NCBI RefSeq assembly: GCF_036850765.1
Contig: NC_089495.1
Coordinates: forward strand, 66,130,410-66,194,409
Reading direction: 5' to 3'
DNA from: Saccopteryx bilineata
Lineage: Eukaryota; Chordata; Mammalia; Chiroptera; Emballonuridae
Length of the DNA: 64,000 nucleotides
Position numbers and translations under genes: made by a program. Shown here one piece after another: positions 24,091 through 37,106 of the stretch (positions are counted from its first letter, which is position 1; the number at the start of each line of letters is the position of its first letter). The notes under the pieces are model-generated. The model was not told the DNA's origin. It did no database searches and was given only the letters and a program-made list of their open reading frames with translations.

Positions 24091-24439
24091 CTCTGGAGCG
24101 AGATATCAAGAATTCATTTTGCTTTCTAACTGCTAGAGGATAGAGCCCAAAAATGTGCTGTTGGAACCACAGTACCTCTTTGTCATCACTGCTAATCAGA
24201 GAGTGTCTGTACTCACAGAGGAAGGGTAGGCATCACAGAAGATAAAAGGCTCTGTTGGCGAACATTTTCTGAATTTTTCGGAAGCCATACAGCAGCTTTC
24301 ATGGACATGGACATATTATGAGAAAGGGATACTCATTACCATGCCAATTTATGGTTGTCATTCTGAAACTTATTTTTTTAAATGTGATACATTTTTTGTG
24401 ACATAATATATAAAGCTGGATGTGTTTGTGATGACAGTA

Positions 24440-24540
24440 ACTGCTTCTGAGTATCCACCATTTATCAGGAATTTTATATATGATTTTAATCTTCATAAGA
24501 ACACTGTGAGGGAGACATTTTATAATTCTCTGTTTAGTCT
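24440..24540 (-). repeat. MIR-like relic
   Basis: 'accatttatcaggaatttt' and 'ttttaatcttcataagaacac' followed by 'tgtgagggagacattttat' match the antisense core of MIR in order. Strongly diverged. Confidence 0.5.
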
Positions 24541-24739
24541 CATATTATATTAATCATTTTTTTCCTTTTCCTGGAATAAACTAGTTAGCTATTCCTAAGG
24601 AAAAAAAACATTATTTATATGTAGATCCTTTTCCTTTGTCTAGTATTAATAGTAAGAATAGAATGATGATGATAATGATGATAGAAACTGACCTCATTAT
24701 GTGACTTTCCATGTTTGAAATACATTGAATCTCTTTGCA

Positions 24740-24935
24740 GTATAATTTCTTATTCTAAGTGCTTCACTTCTAATAACTCAATTTAATGTTGCCATAATAC
24801 TATGGGGGAGATATTTAAATATTAGAATAATAATTTTTAAAACTATACAGAAATGTCCTCAATCCCCCAATTACTACATGGTGGGGCTAAGTGAGCAATC
24901 TGAGTCCAGAGCCTCTGGTTAGAATCACTCTGTAA
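24740..24935 (-). repeat. MIR-like relic
   Basis: The antisense MIR order is visible: 'ctaagtgcttcacttctaa', 'taactcaatttaatgttgcc', 'actatgggggagatattt', 'aaactatacagaaatg', 'tggtggggctaagtgagc' and 'gagtccagagcctctgg'. Diverged and inert. Confidence 0.6.
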
Positions 24936-25539
24936 GTGTTTATCAGTATTGATTAAATAAAACATTTATGAATGTTCTGCTTAGAGACAATTCACAGAGA
25001 GATAAATAGAGCATGCAGTGATGCAGTCATACCTGAGGGCAACTGGCTGGCTGCCCAGAAAGATCCCCCTTTCAACCTTAACTTAAACCTTTAACCTCTG
25101 TCCATAATTCATATCAAGCTAAGACCTGCTAATTGTAAACATCAAGGGGCTCTAGTCCTCTGAGATAGCTACAGATAAACCAAGCTTGATATAATTAACC
25201 AGAATAATAGTACAATTATCTTACAGTGAGAAATATAATAGATAAAAGAACTCAGTGAATAATTTCTTCCTGTAGATATTAAGAAGAAAAGGTCACATTT
25301 CATAGTTGAAGATTTCTTGTTGAGCATAAAATCAAATTAGGAATTTTAATAGTAGGAATTTAATATTTAATAGCATCATATTAAATTAACCTTAGAGAAA
25401 GATCATCATCAAAATCTCAACGTAGGGGATCTACTCTGTGTGTAAATTAACTTGGAAGGTAATTTCATTCCAATACATTAGTATTAAAGTTAAATTTTGT
25501 CGCTGAAGTATTTGTGTTTCTGTGTATTTTCTTTTTTAC
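24936..25539. other. AT-rich intergenic stretch, nothing recognised
   Basis: No feature supported. Confidence 0.5.
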
Positions 25540-25878
25540 TTTTTTTTTCTTTTAAGCAAGAGAGAGAGAGAGGAACAGACAGAGAAAGGCAGACAGGAAG
25601 GGAGAGAGATGAGAAGCATTACCTCATAGTTGTGTCACTTTAGTTGCTCATTGATTGTTTCTCATATGGGTCTTGACTGTGGGCTTATATCTGAACCAGT
25701 GACCATTTGTTCAAGCCATCAACCTTTAGGCTCAAGCCAGTGACAATGGAGTCATGTATATGGTCCCATACTCAAACCAGATGATCCCACACTCAAGCCG
25801 ACAACCTTGGGGTTTTGAACCTGGGTCCTTAGCATCCCAGGTTATCACCCTATTCGCTGCACCATCCCCTGGTCAGGC
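25540..25878 (-). mobile_element. tRNA-derived SINE, long form
   Basis: On the minus strand: 'gcctgaccaggggatggtgc' head, A-box relic, 'gaccctgg'-type B box, 'cttgagtgtgggatcatctg' internal blocks, then a CT-rich part and A-rich end. Same family as 17545 and 19253, in the opposite direction. Confidence 0.8.
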
Positions 25879-26349
25879 TCTATGCATTTGTATTTTTAAG
25901 TTAAGATGAGACACAGTAGTCCAGCCCACTATTTAGCAGAATTCTAAAGGATCATTGCAACTCCAGTCTCCTGATCTGTGGAGGTCTTTATTGCTACAGC
26001 ATCAGAGTTCAAATTATTTTCCTGTTTTCCTTCATTCTATTATATGTGCTCCTCAAAGCACTCCCCAGGACACTTTCTCCACATGGAACTTGCTGCCAGA
26101 GTCTGTTTATTGGGAATCCAATTTTTACAGTGCAAATAAATAAATAAAATGTAGGTGGAGCACATTTTAAGAAACTTAAAACATGTTGTCTTTTATTTTG
26201 GAGGAGAAATTTTGAAATGCCTCTGACTGCTAGACCCTTAAAAACTTCACCAATATGGCAGGTTCTTGAGACTTCTAAATGTTTATCTCAGACCTCCTAA
26301 ACTGCTTGTTCATTACAAGTCCTCTTCTGTAGCCATGCCTTCTTGCCTC

Positions 26350-26860
26350 TCTATTCTGATTAACATAATATTATCAAAATTGTAAACCAAGGGGAAGTTC
26401 TGCGGAGTATTTAGGAAGTCCAGCCGGTCCCTTAAAACTATATTATGATTGAAAGACAAAGAGAAATTTAAATGAGCTGTGAGACTAATTTGTGAATATA
26501 TACTACACTACTTTGGCCTTCCTTTATTACAGAGATGAAGAAAAATACCTTCACTTGGCAATTGCTACATTTATCATCCTGAGAACTTGTTAATTGCTCT
26601 AATAAAGATATTATATCTAGCACAGCTGCTGCAATTGAGGTTACTATATATTTTTGCATAGCTCGCAATAATATACTATAATCCTTCCACATCCTTTTAA
26701 TTTTTATAAGTGCCAGATAGATCCTTTTGTAAATGATCAATAAGAAGAGGAAGTAATGAGGTTTTCTAGCCCTGTGTCATTACTTTTTGTTTTAGGAGGA
26801 TGTTGGGTTTTTTAAAATGTATTGACTCTATTAGTTGAGTGAATGAAGATGCTTCTGCTT
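26350..26860 (-). pseudogene. ERV-L-like pol reverse-transcriptase fragment
   Basis: The minus-strand frame at 26468-26740 contains 'VTSIAAAVLDIISLLEQLTS' followed after about ten residues by 'CQVKVFFFISVI'. The spacing and hydrophobic pattern fit the early palm/finger region of class III (ERV-L) reverse transcriptases, where a comparable helix precedes the first catalytic aspartate strand. The aspartate itself appears replaced and the YXDD region is not visible. The fragment has no LTRs next to it and is truncated on both sides, so it is an inactive relic. The identification rests on a short motif. Confidence 0.5.
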
Positions 26861-28089
26861 GACCACCCCTGTATGATGGCTGTTACCTACAAGGCAAGGG
26901 ACACATGTGAGAGTTCTGAGTCCATATATACATTTCAACTATACATACAGGTGAAATTACCTTTTAATGAGTCTGTGAACTCAATAGAAATATAGATATT
27001 TGAGACAAGACCAAATTTAATTTTTCACTTGTTCCAACATGTCTTTACCCAAGAGGGTTGCTGCAATGACACTTTGAGTCCACAAGTATCAATGTCAGCT
27101 TAGTCTCTATTTCCCAACAGTTCTTGAAATATTTGTATTTCCATTTCTCTAGTGCATTTTTATCCAAGTGAATAGCCATAGGTCTCTTTGTGGTAGGATG
27201 GATGAATCCTAAGTATATTCACTTGTTGTGGTATTACAGTTTCCTTCCTCTTAGAAACTTGGCCTTTTAATTAGTCAGTGTAATACCAGGTCTTAAACTG
27301 GCTCAAGCAAAAGGAGTAAGAAACAGTTTGAAAATAATATTCTGCAATAATTACAACAGAAAAATTTAAGATGTCAATATCTTTTTGTATCACAATACTT
27401 ATTTTCATCATCAGAGTTAAATAAGTAGAAAAGTAAATTTAATTTTGAAATACTTATCCAATTTGCCATTCTTGTATTCTTCCAAAAACAAAATAAAGTG
27501 ATATTTTTTATAATGGGTTGGTTAAATGTAAATATTATGCAGAATTTGACATTTATATGTTCTTCTAGCATTATATAATTATCTTTACACTGTACTAGCA
27601 GAATGTTATTATTTTACCTGCATCATCATTGCTCTTTTTCAAATATCTGTGTGTGTTTATGTCTTCATGTATGTTCAAGTATTTATAACCTCATTGCAAC
27701 TTGCTAATTTTGCAACCAATAGGGTAATATTAGAATTCACAGCCATCAGAAAATAATAATTTGTATTTTGATAGAAAGAGTATGAGTCTTCTAGAACCCA
27801 TATATATGAGTTAAATTTCATATAATTCTGCTGATAATTTTAAATAATTTAATTTCTATTTTAGAATAGAAATTTTAAATTGTAAGTGAAGCTTATTACT
27901 ACTTATCAAAATTATTTAAAAATTTTTGCATGTTAAGTAAATGTACTTTTTACATATAAAATGTTTTCATTTTACAAGTAATTCTGACTCCATTTATATT
28001 TGTTTAATCATGCATACACAAAGTTTTTATTTGGTACTTTTTTGTCATAACTATAAATAATTTAATTTTAAAAGTAAAGTGAACCAGCC
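26861..28089. other. AT-rich intergenic stretch, nothing recognised
   Basis: No feature supported. Confidence 0.5.
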
Positions 28090-28705
28090 TAGCTATATAT
28101 TTAACTACAGTAGCAGCCTTCAGGATGGCCTCAGGATTTTTACTTCCTGGTATCCATACCATAATATAATATTTTTCTACATTATACTGTGGTTGATCTG
28201 TATGATGAACAGTGTATGCTTTAAACTATTGTATACATAGTATATACTATCATGATTATACATTACATTTGAACTTAGGTTATAAAAGATTTTGGTCTGC
28301 ATCTTGCTTTCTTCCCCCCCTCCTCCATCCCGTCTCCTCTTCTCCTTTCTCTATCCCTTTCCTCCCTCTGGAGGAAGCAAAGCCTTGTAAAAAGATAGAG
28401 AGAGAGGCTGACAGAAAGAGGAACTGAACTGTCTGGTGCATAGCCATGTAGAAATGTGCTGCCTTGCAAACAGATATGTGAGTAAACTTATAAAGAGGTC
28501 CCACCATACCAAAATGGCATTGGGATGACAGCAGCCCTGGTAGATAGCCTGACTGAAATATCATGAGAGACCCTGAGGCAGACTTGAGCTAAGCCACTTC
28601 CACATTCCCGATTCTTTGAAACTGTGAGAAATAAAAAGTTTTTTGTTTTAAGATGCTGAAGTGTGGGGTAATTTGTTATACAGCAAAAGATTACAAATAC
28701 ATTCA
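28090..28705 (+). repeat. MLT1-like solo LTR
   Basis: The order 'acttcctggtatccatacc', 'tgtggttgatctgtatga', 'ggttataaaagatttt', a pyrimidine-rich block (about 28310-28375), 'gatgacagcagccctggta', 'catgagagaccctgaggca', 'gaaactgtgagaaataaaaa' and 'ggtaatttgttatacagca' is that of MLT1-class ERVL-MaLR LTRs. 'gagaaataaaaag' covers the expected polyadenylation signal. It is a diverged solo LTR without internal genes. A promoter role today is not indicated. Confidence 0.65.
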
Positions 28706-28764
28706 TCAAGCAACATTTTAATTGATGGGAATTAACACAAATTCATACCTTTTAAAGCTTAAGC

Positions 28765-28920
28765 CCTAGCCTATAGCTCAGTTGGTTAGAACATCACACT
28801 GAAGGACAGAGGTTGCTGGTTTGATCCGTGGTCAGGGCGTAAACAGAAATAGATCAATGTTTGTCTCTCTCTCTCTCTCTTACTCTCTAAAATCAATAAA
28901 TAATTTTTAAAAAATCTTTA
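28765..28920 (+). mobile_element. Short Ves-like tRNA-derived SINE
   Basis: Head 'gccctagcctatagctcagt' with A box 'tagctcagttgg', B box 'ggtttgatccgtgg', then 'agatcaatgtttgtctctct' and a CT repeat before 'aaaatcaataaataa'. The short tail resembles the Ves type of bats more than the 390 bp family of this window. Confidence 0.75.
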
Positions 28921-29394
28921 AGTAGTATATCATTCAAATACTAAAACAACATAAAATAATCATTTGTAATGCATTCAACTGAATGTGTTCCATAAATGTT
29001 TCCTATTAGTATGCAAATATAGATAGAATGATAAGCAATTTGCTTTCACCTCTAAAATACCTATAGATTTGTTAGGAAAAAAACTAGAATGAAATTATCA
29101 GTAAAAAACAAAACAAAACACCAGATGTATTTATAAAAGGAGGCATATATATTTTAAAACTATATACAACCTCAAATTGTGTGTGTGTGTGTGTGTGTGT
29201 GTATTTGCTAAAGTAAACTTATATGTCAAGAATCATGGCCACTTTTTATTGTAAAAGTACTTCCTACCTCTAAGAATGCAAGCTACAGCTTTTTTTCTCT
29301 CCAGCATGTATAAACTGTTTTTCTTTTCCTCATTTGTCCAAAATATTTTTATAAACAAAAATAAATAAAGCAACATTACTTATATTCTTTTTTT
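28921..29394. other. AT-rich stretch with a (GT)n microsatellite
   Basis: A perfect (GT)12 lies at 29179-29202. Nothing else recognised before the L1 begins. Confidence 0.7.
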
Positions 29395-30712
29395 TATTAA
29401 TTTTAATTTATTATGTGAACATGTACTTAAGTGTCCCACTAAATATACCACCCACCCCCATGTCCTCCATTATACCTTCTTTGCTGCCCTCCCCTTAACT
29501 CCCTCCCCCCTTTCCTCGAGATTCCCTGTCCTGTAATCTGTATCAATGAGTTATGTATATATAATTTCACTAATCCCTTCACCTTATCTGATCCCATCCC
29601 CTTATCCCCCTTCCCTCTGACTGCTGTCCTTCTGGTCCCTGTGAACCTGCCTCTGCCTCTATTCCATTCCTCAGTTTACTTTGTTCATTAGATTTCATAT
29701 ATGTGTGAGATCATATGATATTTGTCTTTCTCTGCCTGATTTATTTCACTTAGCATAATAATCTCCAGGACCATCCATGCTGTCACAAAAGGTAAGACTT
29801 TCTTCTTTTTCATGGCTGCATAGTATTCCATTGTGTATATGTATCACCGCTTTTTGTATAATTCACTTGTCCATTGACAGACACTTGGGCTGTGTCTAGA
29901 TCTAGGCTATTGTATCTTCTTTGAATCAGTGATTTGCTATTCTTAGAATATATTCCTAAAAGTGAGATAGCTGGGTCAAAAGGCAGTTTCATTTTTAATT
30001 TTTTTCAGGAAACTTTACTGTTTTCTAATATGGCTGCACAAGTCTGCATTCCCACCAGCAGTGCAAGAGGGTTTCCTTTTCTCCACACCCTCACCAGCAC
30101 TTACTGTGTGTTCATTTGTTATAGAGCACCATTCAGACAGATGTGAGGTGATATCTCATTGTAGTTTTAATTTGTATTTCTCTGATGATTATTGACATTG
30201 TGTATGGTTTTCACATGCCTACTGGTCATCTGTCCTATTTGGAGAAGTGTCTACTCAGTTCCTTTGCCCATTTTTTAATTGGATTGTTTACCTTCCTGGT
30301 GTAGAGTTTCAGAAATTCTTTATAAATTTTGGTTATTAACTCCCTATCAGATGTATCAGTGAATATGTTCTCCCATTGTGTGGACTGTCTTTTTATTTTG
30401 TTAATGGTGTTTTTTGCTGTGCAAAAACTTTGTGGTTTTATATAGCCCCATTTGTTTATTTTCTCCTTTATTTCACTTGCCTGTAGAGATAAATTGGTAA
30501 AAATATTACTACGAGAGATGTCGGAGAGTTTATTGTCTATGTTTTCTTACAAGATGCTTATGGTTTTGCGACTTACATTTAAGTCTTTTATCCATTTTGA
30601 GTTTATTTTTGTGAATGGTGTAAGTTAGTGGTCTAGTTTCTTTTTTTTTTTACATGTACCTGCCCAATTTTTTCCAACACCATTTATTAAAGAGGCTGTC
30701 TTTACTCTATTG

Positions 30713-31027
30713 CAGGGGTCAGGAACCTTTTTGGCTGAGAGAGCCATGAACGCTACATATTTTAAAATGTAATTCCATAAGAGCCATATAACGACTATGT
30801 ACATTATGCATTATCCAATAAAAATTTGGTGTTGTCCCAGAGGACAGCTGTGATTGGGCTCCAGTCACCGGCAGCCATGTACATGAGTGGTAGGAAATGA
30901 ATGGATTGTAATACATGAGAATGTTTTATATTTTTAACATTTTTTTTATTAAAGATTTGTCTGCAAGCCAGATGCAGCCATCAAAAGAGCCACATCTGGT
31001 TCATGAGTCATAGGTTCCTGACCCCTG
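30713..31027 (+). mobile_element. Non-autonomous hAT MITE, 315 bp
   Basis: A perfect 8 bp duplication, ctctattg, flanks it (30705-30712; 31028-31035). Its inverted ends are 'caggggtcaggaacc' and 'ggttcctgacccctg', which are exact reverse complements. The body matches 22502-23220 minus its SINE. It entered the old L1 and therefore post-dates it. No reading frame of interest. Confidence 0.95.
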
Positions 31028-31636
31028 CTCTATTGTATGCTCTTACCTCTTTTGTCAAATATAAAATGAACATCAAGGCATGGGTTTATTTCTGGGTTCT
31101 CTGTTCTGTTCCCTTGATCTGTATGCCTGCCTGTTCTTATGCTAGTAGCAAGACGTTTTGATTACAATGGCCTTGTAGTATAACTTGATATCAGGAAGGG
31201 TGATGACTCCCACTTTATTCTTTATTTTCAAGAGTGTTGATGCTATCCATGTTTTCTTTTGGTTTCATTTAAATTTTTGAAATATTTGTTGTATATCTTT
31301 GAAGTCTGCCATTGGTATTTTAATAGGAATTACACTAAATTTATAGATTGCTTTGGGTAGTATAGACATTTTAATGATGTTTATTCTTCCTATCCACAAA
31401 CACAGTACATACTCCACTTGTTTGTATCATTTATTATTTCCTCTTTTAATGTCTTATAATTTTCTGAGTACAATTTTTTTACATTCATGGTTAATTAATT
31501 CTAGGTTTTTTATTCTTTTTGATGCAATAATGAAGGGATTGTTTCCTTAATTTCTTTTTCTGACAGTTTATTGTTGGTGTATAAAAATGCCACTCATTTC
31601 TAAATATTAATTTTATATCCTGCCACCTTGTCAAAT

Positions 31637-31828
31637 TCATTTATCAGGTCTAGTAGTTTTTAGACAGAGACTAGGGTTTTCTATATACAGTATTATGTCA
31701 CCAGCAAATAATGATAAATTTACTTTTTCTTTTCTAATGTGGGTTCCTTTTATTACTTCTTCTTGTTTGATTGCTGTGGTTAGGACTTCCAGAACTATGC
31801 TGAAAAAGAGTGGTGAAAGGGAGTACAC
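31637..31828 (-). pseudogene. L1 ORF2 reverse-transcriptase fragment
   Basis: The 63-residue frame reads '[14 protein letters not shown]', the worn catalytic FADD motif with one of the key aspartates' neighbours changed to glycine, preceded by '[19 protein letters not shown]'. It belongs to the old L1 and shows that its reverse transcriptase is dead at the active site. Confidence 0.85.
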
Positions 31829-31963
31829 CTGCCTTATTCCTGATCTTAAGGGAATTGCCTTTGACTTTTGTCCATTGAATATGATGTTGGCTGTGGGTCT
31901 GTCATATATGACCTTTATTATGTTGAGTTATGTTCCCTCTATCCCCACTTTGCTGAGAGTTTT

Positions 31964-32325
31964 TTTTTTTTTTCTGAGGTTGGAAATGGGGAGGCAGTCA
32001 GACAGATTCCCACATGTGCCTGACCGGGATCAACCCCGCATGCCCACCAGGAGGCGTTGCTCTGCCCATCTGGGGCATTGCTCTGTTGTGACCAGAGCCA
32101 TTCTAGCACCTGAGGCAGAGGCCATAGAGCCATCCTCAGTGCCTGGGCCAACTTTGCTCCAATGGAGCCTCGGCTGTGGGAGGGGAAGAGAGAGACAGAG
32201 AAGAAGGAGAGGAAGAGAGGTGGAGAAGCAGATGGGCGCTTCTCTTGTGTGCCCTGGCCGGGAATCGAACCCGGGACTCCTGCATGTCAGGCTGACAGTC
32301 TACCACTGAGCCAACTGGCCAGGGC
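31964..32325 (-). mobile_element. tRNA-derived SINE, about 390 bp family, well preserved
   Basis: A 13 bp exact duplication, tgctgagagtttt, is at 31951-31963 and 32326-32338. On the minus strand the RNA polymerase III A box is the complement of 32303-32313 (tggctcagtgg) and the B box the complement of 32261-32271 (ggttcgattcc), both at consensus. The body and A tail follow. The 204-codon plus-strand frame that runs from L1 into this SINE is fortuitous. Confidence 0.95.
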
Positions 32326-33184
32326 TGCTGAGAGTTTTGATCAAAAGTGAGTGAGGGATTCTATCAAATACTTTTTCTGCATCTATTGATATTATCATGT
32401 AGTTTTTCTCCTTTTTCTTTATGTGAGGAATCACACTTACTAATATGCAAATATTGTACCAGTCTTATTTCCCAGGAATAAATCCCACTTGATCATAATT
32501 TATGATATTTTTGATGAATTGCTGGATCTGGTTTGCTATTATTTTGTTGAGAATTTTAGAATCTATGCTCACAGTGACTTTGGCCTATAGTTTTCTTTCT
32601 TTGTGGGATCTTTACCTGGTTTTGGAATGAGAATAACACTTGCTTCATAAAAGAAGCTTGAAAGTCTTCCCTCCTCTTGAATTGTTTGAAATAGCTTAAG
32701 AAAGATAGGTGTTAGTTCTTATTCGAATGTTTGGCAAAATTTGTCTGTGAAGCCATCCAGTCTGGGACTTGTGTTTGCTGGGATTTTTTTCAGAACTGTA
32801 TCAATTTCATTTGTTGTAATTGGTCTGTTTAGGTTTTCTGATTTTCCCAGATTGAGTTTTGGAAGGTTGTATGTTTCTAGAAATTTATCCATTTCCTCTA
32901 TGTTGTCCAATTTTTGACAAATATATCTTCATAATATTTTCTTACAAATCTTTGTATTTCTGCAGTGTCAGTTGTTACTTCCCTACTTTCATTTCTAATT
33001 TTATTTCAGTTCTTTCTCTTCTTTCTTTTTTTTTTGTATTTTTTTATTGTATTTATTTTTAATGAGGTGACATCAGTAAATCAAGATACATATATTCAAA
33101 GATAATATGTCCAGGTTATCTTAAAGTTCAATTATGTTGCATACCCATCACCCAAAGTCAGATTGTCCTGTCACCCTCTATCTA

Positions 33185-33242
33185 GTTCTCTTTGTGCCCC
33201 TCCCCCTCCCCCTTCCCTCTCCCTCTCCCCCCTCCCCCCATA
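33185..33242 (-). repeat. G-rich polypurine tract in L1 3' UTR
   Basis: The plus strand is an almost pure C/T run, so the L1 RNA strand carries many runs of three or more G. Such tracts are a conserved feature of mammalian L1 3' UTRs and can fold into G-quadruplexes. The same position of the plus-strand L1 has its counterpart at 52039-52102. Confidence 0.8.
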
Positions 33243-33279
33243 ACCACCAGACTCTTATCAATGTCTCTTGGTCTCACTT

Positions 33280-36200
33280 TTATGTCCCACCTACGTATGG
33301 AAAAATGCAGTTCCTGGTTTTTTCTGATTTACTTATTTCACTCCGTATAATGTTGTCAAGATCCCACCATTTTGCTGTAAATGATCCGATGTCATCATTT
33401 CTTATGGCTGAGTAGTATTCCATAGTGTATATGTGCCACATCTTCTTTATCCAGTCATCTATTGATGGGCTTTTTGGTTGTTTCCATGTCCTGGCCACTG
33501 TGAACAATGCTGCAATGAACATGGGGCTGCATGTGTCTTTACAAGTCAATGTTTCTGAGTTTTGGGGGTATATACCCAGTAGAGGGATTGCTGGGTCATA
33601 AGGTAGTTCTACTTTCAGTTTTTTGAGGAACCACCGTACTTTCTTCCATAATGGTTGTACTACTTTACATTCCCACCAACGATGGATGAGGGTTCCTTTT
33701 TCTCCACAACCTCTCCAACATTTGCTATTACCTGTCTTGTTAATAATAGCTAGTCTAACAGGTGTGAGGTGGTATCTCATTGCAGTTTTGATTTGCATTT
33801 CTCTAATAACTAAAGAAGATGAGCATCTTTTCATATATCTGTTGGCCATTTGTATTTCTTCCTGGGAGAAGTGTCTGTTCATATCCTCTTCCCATTTTTT
33901 TATTGGATTGTTTGTTTGTTTGTCGTTGAGTTTTATGAGTTCTTTGTATATTTTGGATATTAGGCCCTTATCTGAGCAGGTGTTTAAAATATCATTTCCC
34001 AATTAGTTGGCTGTCTGTTTATCTTGTTATCAATTTCTCTTGCTGAACAAAAACTTCTTAGTCTGATGTAGTCCCATTCATTAATTTTTGCTTTCAATTC
34101 TCTTGCCTGTGGAGTCAAATTCATAAAATGCTCTTTAAAGCCCAGGTCCATGAGTTTGGTACCTATGTCTTCTTCTATGTACTTTATTGTTTCAGGTCTT
34201 ATGTTTAAATCTTTGATCCATTTTGAGTTAATTTTAGTACAGGGGGACAAACTGTAGTCCAGCTTCATTCTTTTGCATGTGGCTTTCCAGTTTTCCCAGC
34301 ACCATTTGTTGAAGAGGCTTTCTTTTCTCCATTCAGTGTTGTTGGCCCCTTTATCAAAAATTATTTGACTATATATATGTGGTTTTATTTCTGGGCTTTC
34401 TATTCTGTTCCATTGGTCTGAGTGTCTATTTTTCTGCCAATACCATGTTGTTTTGATTGTCGTGGCCCTATAATAGAGTTTGAAGTCAGGTATTGTAATG
34501 CCCCCAGCTTCATTCCTTTTCTTTAGGATTGCTTTGGCTATTCGGGGCTTTATATAGTTCCATATAAATCTGATTATTTTTCGCTCCATTTCTTTAAAAA
34601 ATGTCATTGGAATTTTGATGGGAATTGCATTAAATTTGTATATAGCTTTGGGTAATATGACCATCTTGATTATATTTATTCTACCTAACCAAGAACAAGG
34701 AATATTCTTCCATCTCATAATGTCTTTTTTGATTTCCCTTAACAATAGTTTATAGTTTTCATTGTATAAGTCCTTTACATTCTTTGTTATGTTTATTCCT
34801 AGGTATTTTATTTTTTTTGTTGCAATCGTGAAGGGGATTATTCTTTTGAGTTCATTCTCAAATGTTTCATTGTTGGCATATGAAAAGGCTATTGACTTCT
34901 GTATGTTAATTTTGTATCCTGCGACCTTACTGTATTGGCTTATTGTTTCTAGAAGTCTTTTTGTGGATTCTTTGGGGTTTTCAATGTATAGGATCATATC
35001 ATCTGCAAAAAGTGATACCTTTACTTCTTCTTTTCCGATATGGATGCCTTTTATTTCTTTGTCTTGTCTGATTGCTGTGGCAAGAACCTCTAGTACCACA
35101 TTAAATAACAGTGGAGAGAGTGGACAACCCTGACTTGTTCCTGATTTAAGGGGGAAAGCCTTCAGTTTTGTGCCATTTAGTATGATGTTAGCTGATTGTT
35201 TATCATATATGGCCTTTATCATGTTGAGATATTTTCCTTCTATACCCATTTTGTTGAGAGTCTTAAACATAAAATTGTGTTGTATTTTATCAAAAGCCTT
35301 TTCTGCATCTATTGATAATATCATGTGGTTCTTATTCTTTGTTTTGTTGATATGGTGTATTACGTTAACCGTTTTACGTATGTTGAACCATCCTTGAGAT
35401 TCTGGGATGAATCCCACTTGATCATGATGTATTATTTTTTTAATATGTTGTTGTATTCGATTTGCTAGTATTTTGTTTGGTATTTTAGCATCTGTATTCA
35501 TTAGAGATATTGGTCTGTAGTTTTCTTTTTTTGTGCCATCCTTGCCTGATTTTGGTATGAGGGTTATGTTGGCCTCATAAAATGTGTTTGGAAGTATTGC
35601 TTCTTCTTCAATTTTTTGGAATACTTTCTGTAGAATAGGAAACAAGTCTTCTTTGAAGGTTTGATAAAATTCACTGGTATAGCCGTCTGGGCCTGGACTT
35701 TTATTTTTGGGGAGGTTTTTAATGGTTTTTTCTATTTCTTCTCTACTAATAGGTCTGTTTAGGCTTTCTGCTTCTTCTTGACTCAGTGTAGGAAGGTTGT
35801 ATTGTTCTAAGAATTTATCCATTTCTTCTAGGTTGTTGAATTTAGTGGCATAAAGTTTTTCATAGTATTCTACAATAATTCTTTGTATATCTATGATGTC
35901 CGTGGTGATTTCTCCTCTTTCATTTTGGATTTTGTTTATATGAGTTCTTTCTCTTTTTTCCTTGGTAAGTATTGCCAAGGGTTTGTCAATTTTGTTGATT
36001 TTTTCAAAGAACCAGCTCCTTGTTCTATTAATTTTTTCTATATTTTTACTATTCTCTATTTCATTTATTTCTGCTCTGATTTTTATTATCTCCTTTCTTT
36101 GGCTGGTTTTGGGTTGTCTTTGTTCTTCATTTTTTAGTTCCTTAAGGTGTGAAGTTAAGTGGTTCACTTGGGCTCTCTCTTGTTTGTTCATATATGCCTG

Positions 36201-37106
36201 AAGTGATATGAACTTCCCTCTTATCACTGCTTTTGCTGCATCCCATAGATTCTGATATGTCATATTATCATTTCCATTTGTCTGTATATATCTTTTGATT
36301 TCTGCACTTATTTCTTCTTTGACCCATTCATTCTTTAAAAGTATGTTGTTTAGTTTCCACATTTTTGTGGGATTTTTTCCCTCTTTTTTGCTGTTGAATT
36401 CTAGTTTCAAGGCTTTATGATCAGAAAATATGCTTGGTACAACTTCAATTTTTCTGAATTTGCTGATGTTGTTTTTGTGGCCCAGCATATGGTCAATTCT
36501 TGAGAATGATCCATGTACACTGGAGAAAAATGTATACTCAGTTACTTTGGGATGAAATGTCCTGTAGATGTCTATCATATCCAGGTGCTCTAGTGCTTTG
36601 TTTAAGGCCACTATGTCTTTGTTGATTCTCTGTTTGGATGACCGATCTAGAGCCATCAGCGGTGTATTGAGGTCTCCAAGTATGATTGTATTTTTGTCAG
36701 TTTTTTTTTTAAGGTCAATAAGTAGCTGTCTTATATATTTTGGTGCTCCTTGGTTTGGTGCATATATATTAAGAATTGTTATGTCTTCTTGATTCAGTGT
36801 CCCCTTAGCCATTATGAAATGGCCATTTTTGTCTCTGAGTACTTTTGCTGTCTTGTAGTCAGCATCATCAGATATGAGTATTGCTACGCCTGCTTTTTTG
36901 TGGATGTTATTTGCTTGGAGCATTGTTTTCTAGCCTTTCACTTTGAATTTGTTTTTATCCTTGTTACTTAGATGAGTTTCTTGTAGGCAGCATACAGTTG
37001 GATTTTCTTTTTTGATCCATTTGGCTACTCTGTGCCTTTTTATTGGTGAGTTTAATCCGTTTACATTTAGTGTAATTATTGACACTTGTGAGTTCCTCAT
37101 TGCCAT
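33280..37106 (-). pseudogene. L1 ORF2 (endonuclease-reverse transcriptase), two lesions
   Basis: The natural start is the ATG at 37106-37104, opening with 'SIITLNVNGLNS'. The frame has a TAG at 36932-36930 (codon 59, in 'KVKG*KTM' where Trp is expected), then 979 uninterrupted codons from 36923. A one-base frameshift near 33986-33990 switches to the C-terminal 33280-34002 frame. The total of about 1,275 codons is the usual L1 ORF2p length. Domains: APE-like endonuclease ('IDHMLGH', '[10 protein letters not shown]'), reverse transcriptase ('EKAFDKIQ', '[13 protein letters not shown]', catalytic FADD at 35009-34998, about residue 700), and a C-terminal Cys/His motif CX3CX7HX4C in '[18 protein letters not shown]'. 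It would act in cis on L1 RNA for target-primed reverse transcription. Confidence 0.93.

Noticed and set aside
26468..26740. Host gene exon
   Set aside because: The motif fits an ERV-L-type reverse transcriptase better, and no splice signals were found around it.
31695..32309. 204-codon plus-strand frame
   Set aside because: It starts in antisense L1 and runs into antisense SINE; both halves are the wrong strand of known elements.
31964..32325. Possible functional tRNA gene, because A and B boxes are at consensus
   Set aside because: The boxes belong to a SINE with a 13 bp target duplication and A tail; the cloverleaf is not complete.
33185..33242. Repeated C-rich blocks that could suggest a CRISPR-like or regulatory array
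   Set aside because: They are the polypurine tract of the L1 3' UTR on the opposite strand; no repeat-spacer order exists.
33623..34006. 127-codon plus-strand frame
   Set aside because: It is the antisense shadow of L1 ORF2; similar shadows occur across 34762-38434 and 12938-15304.
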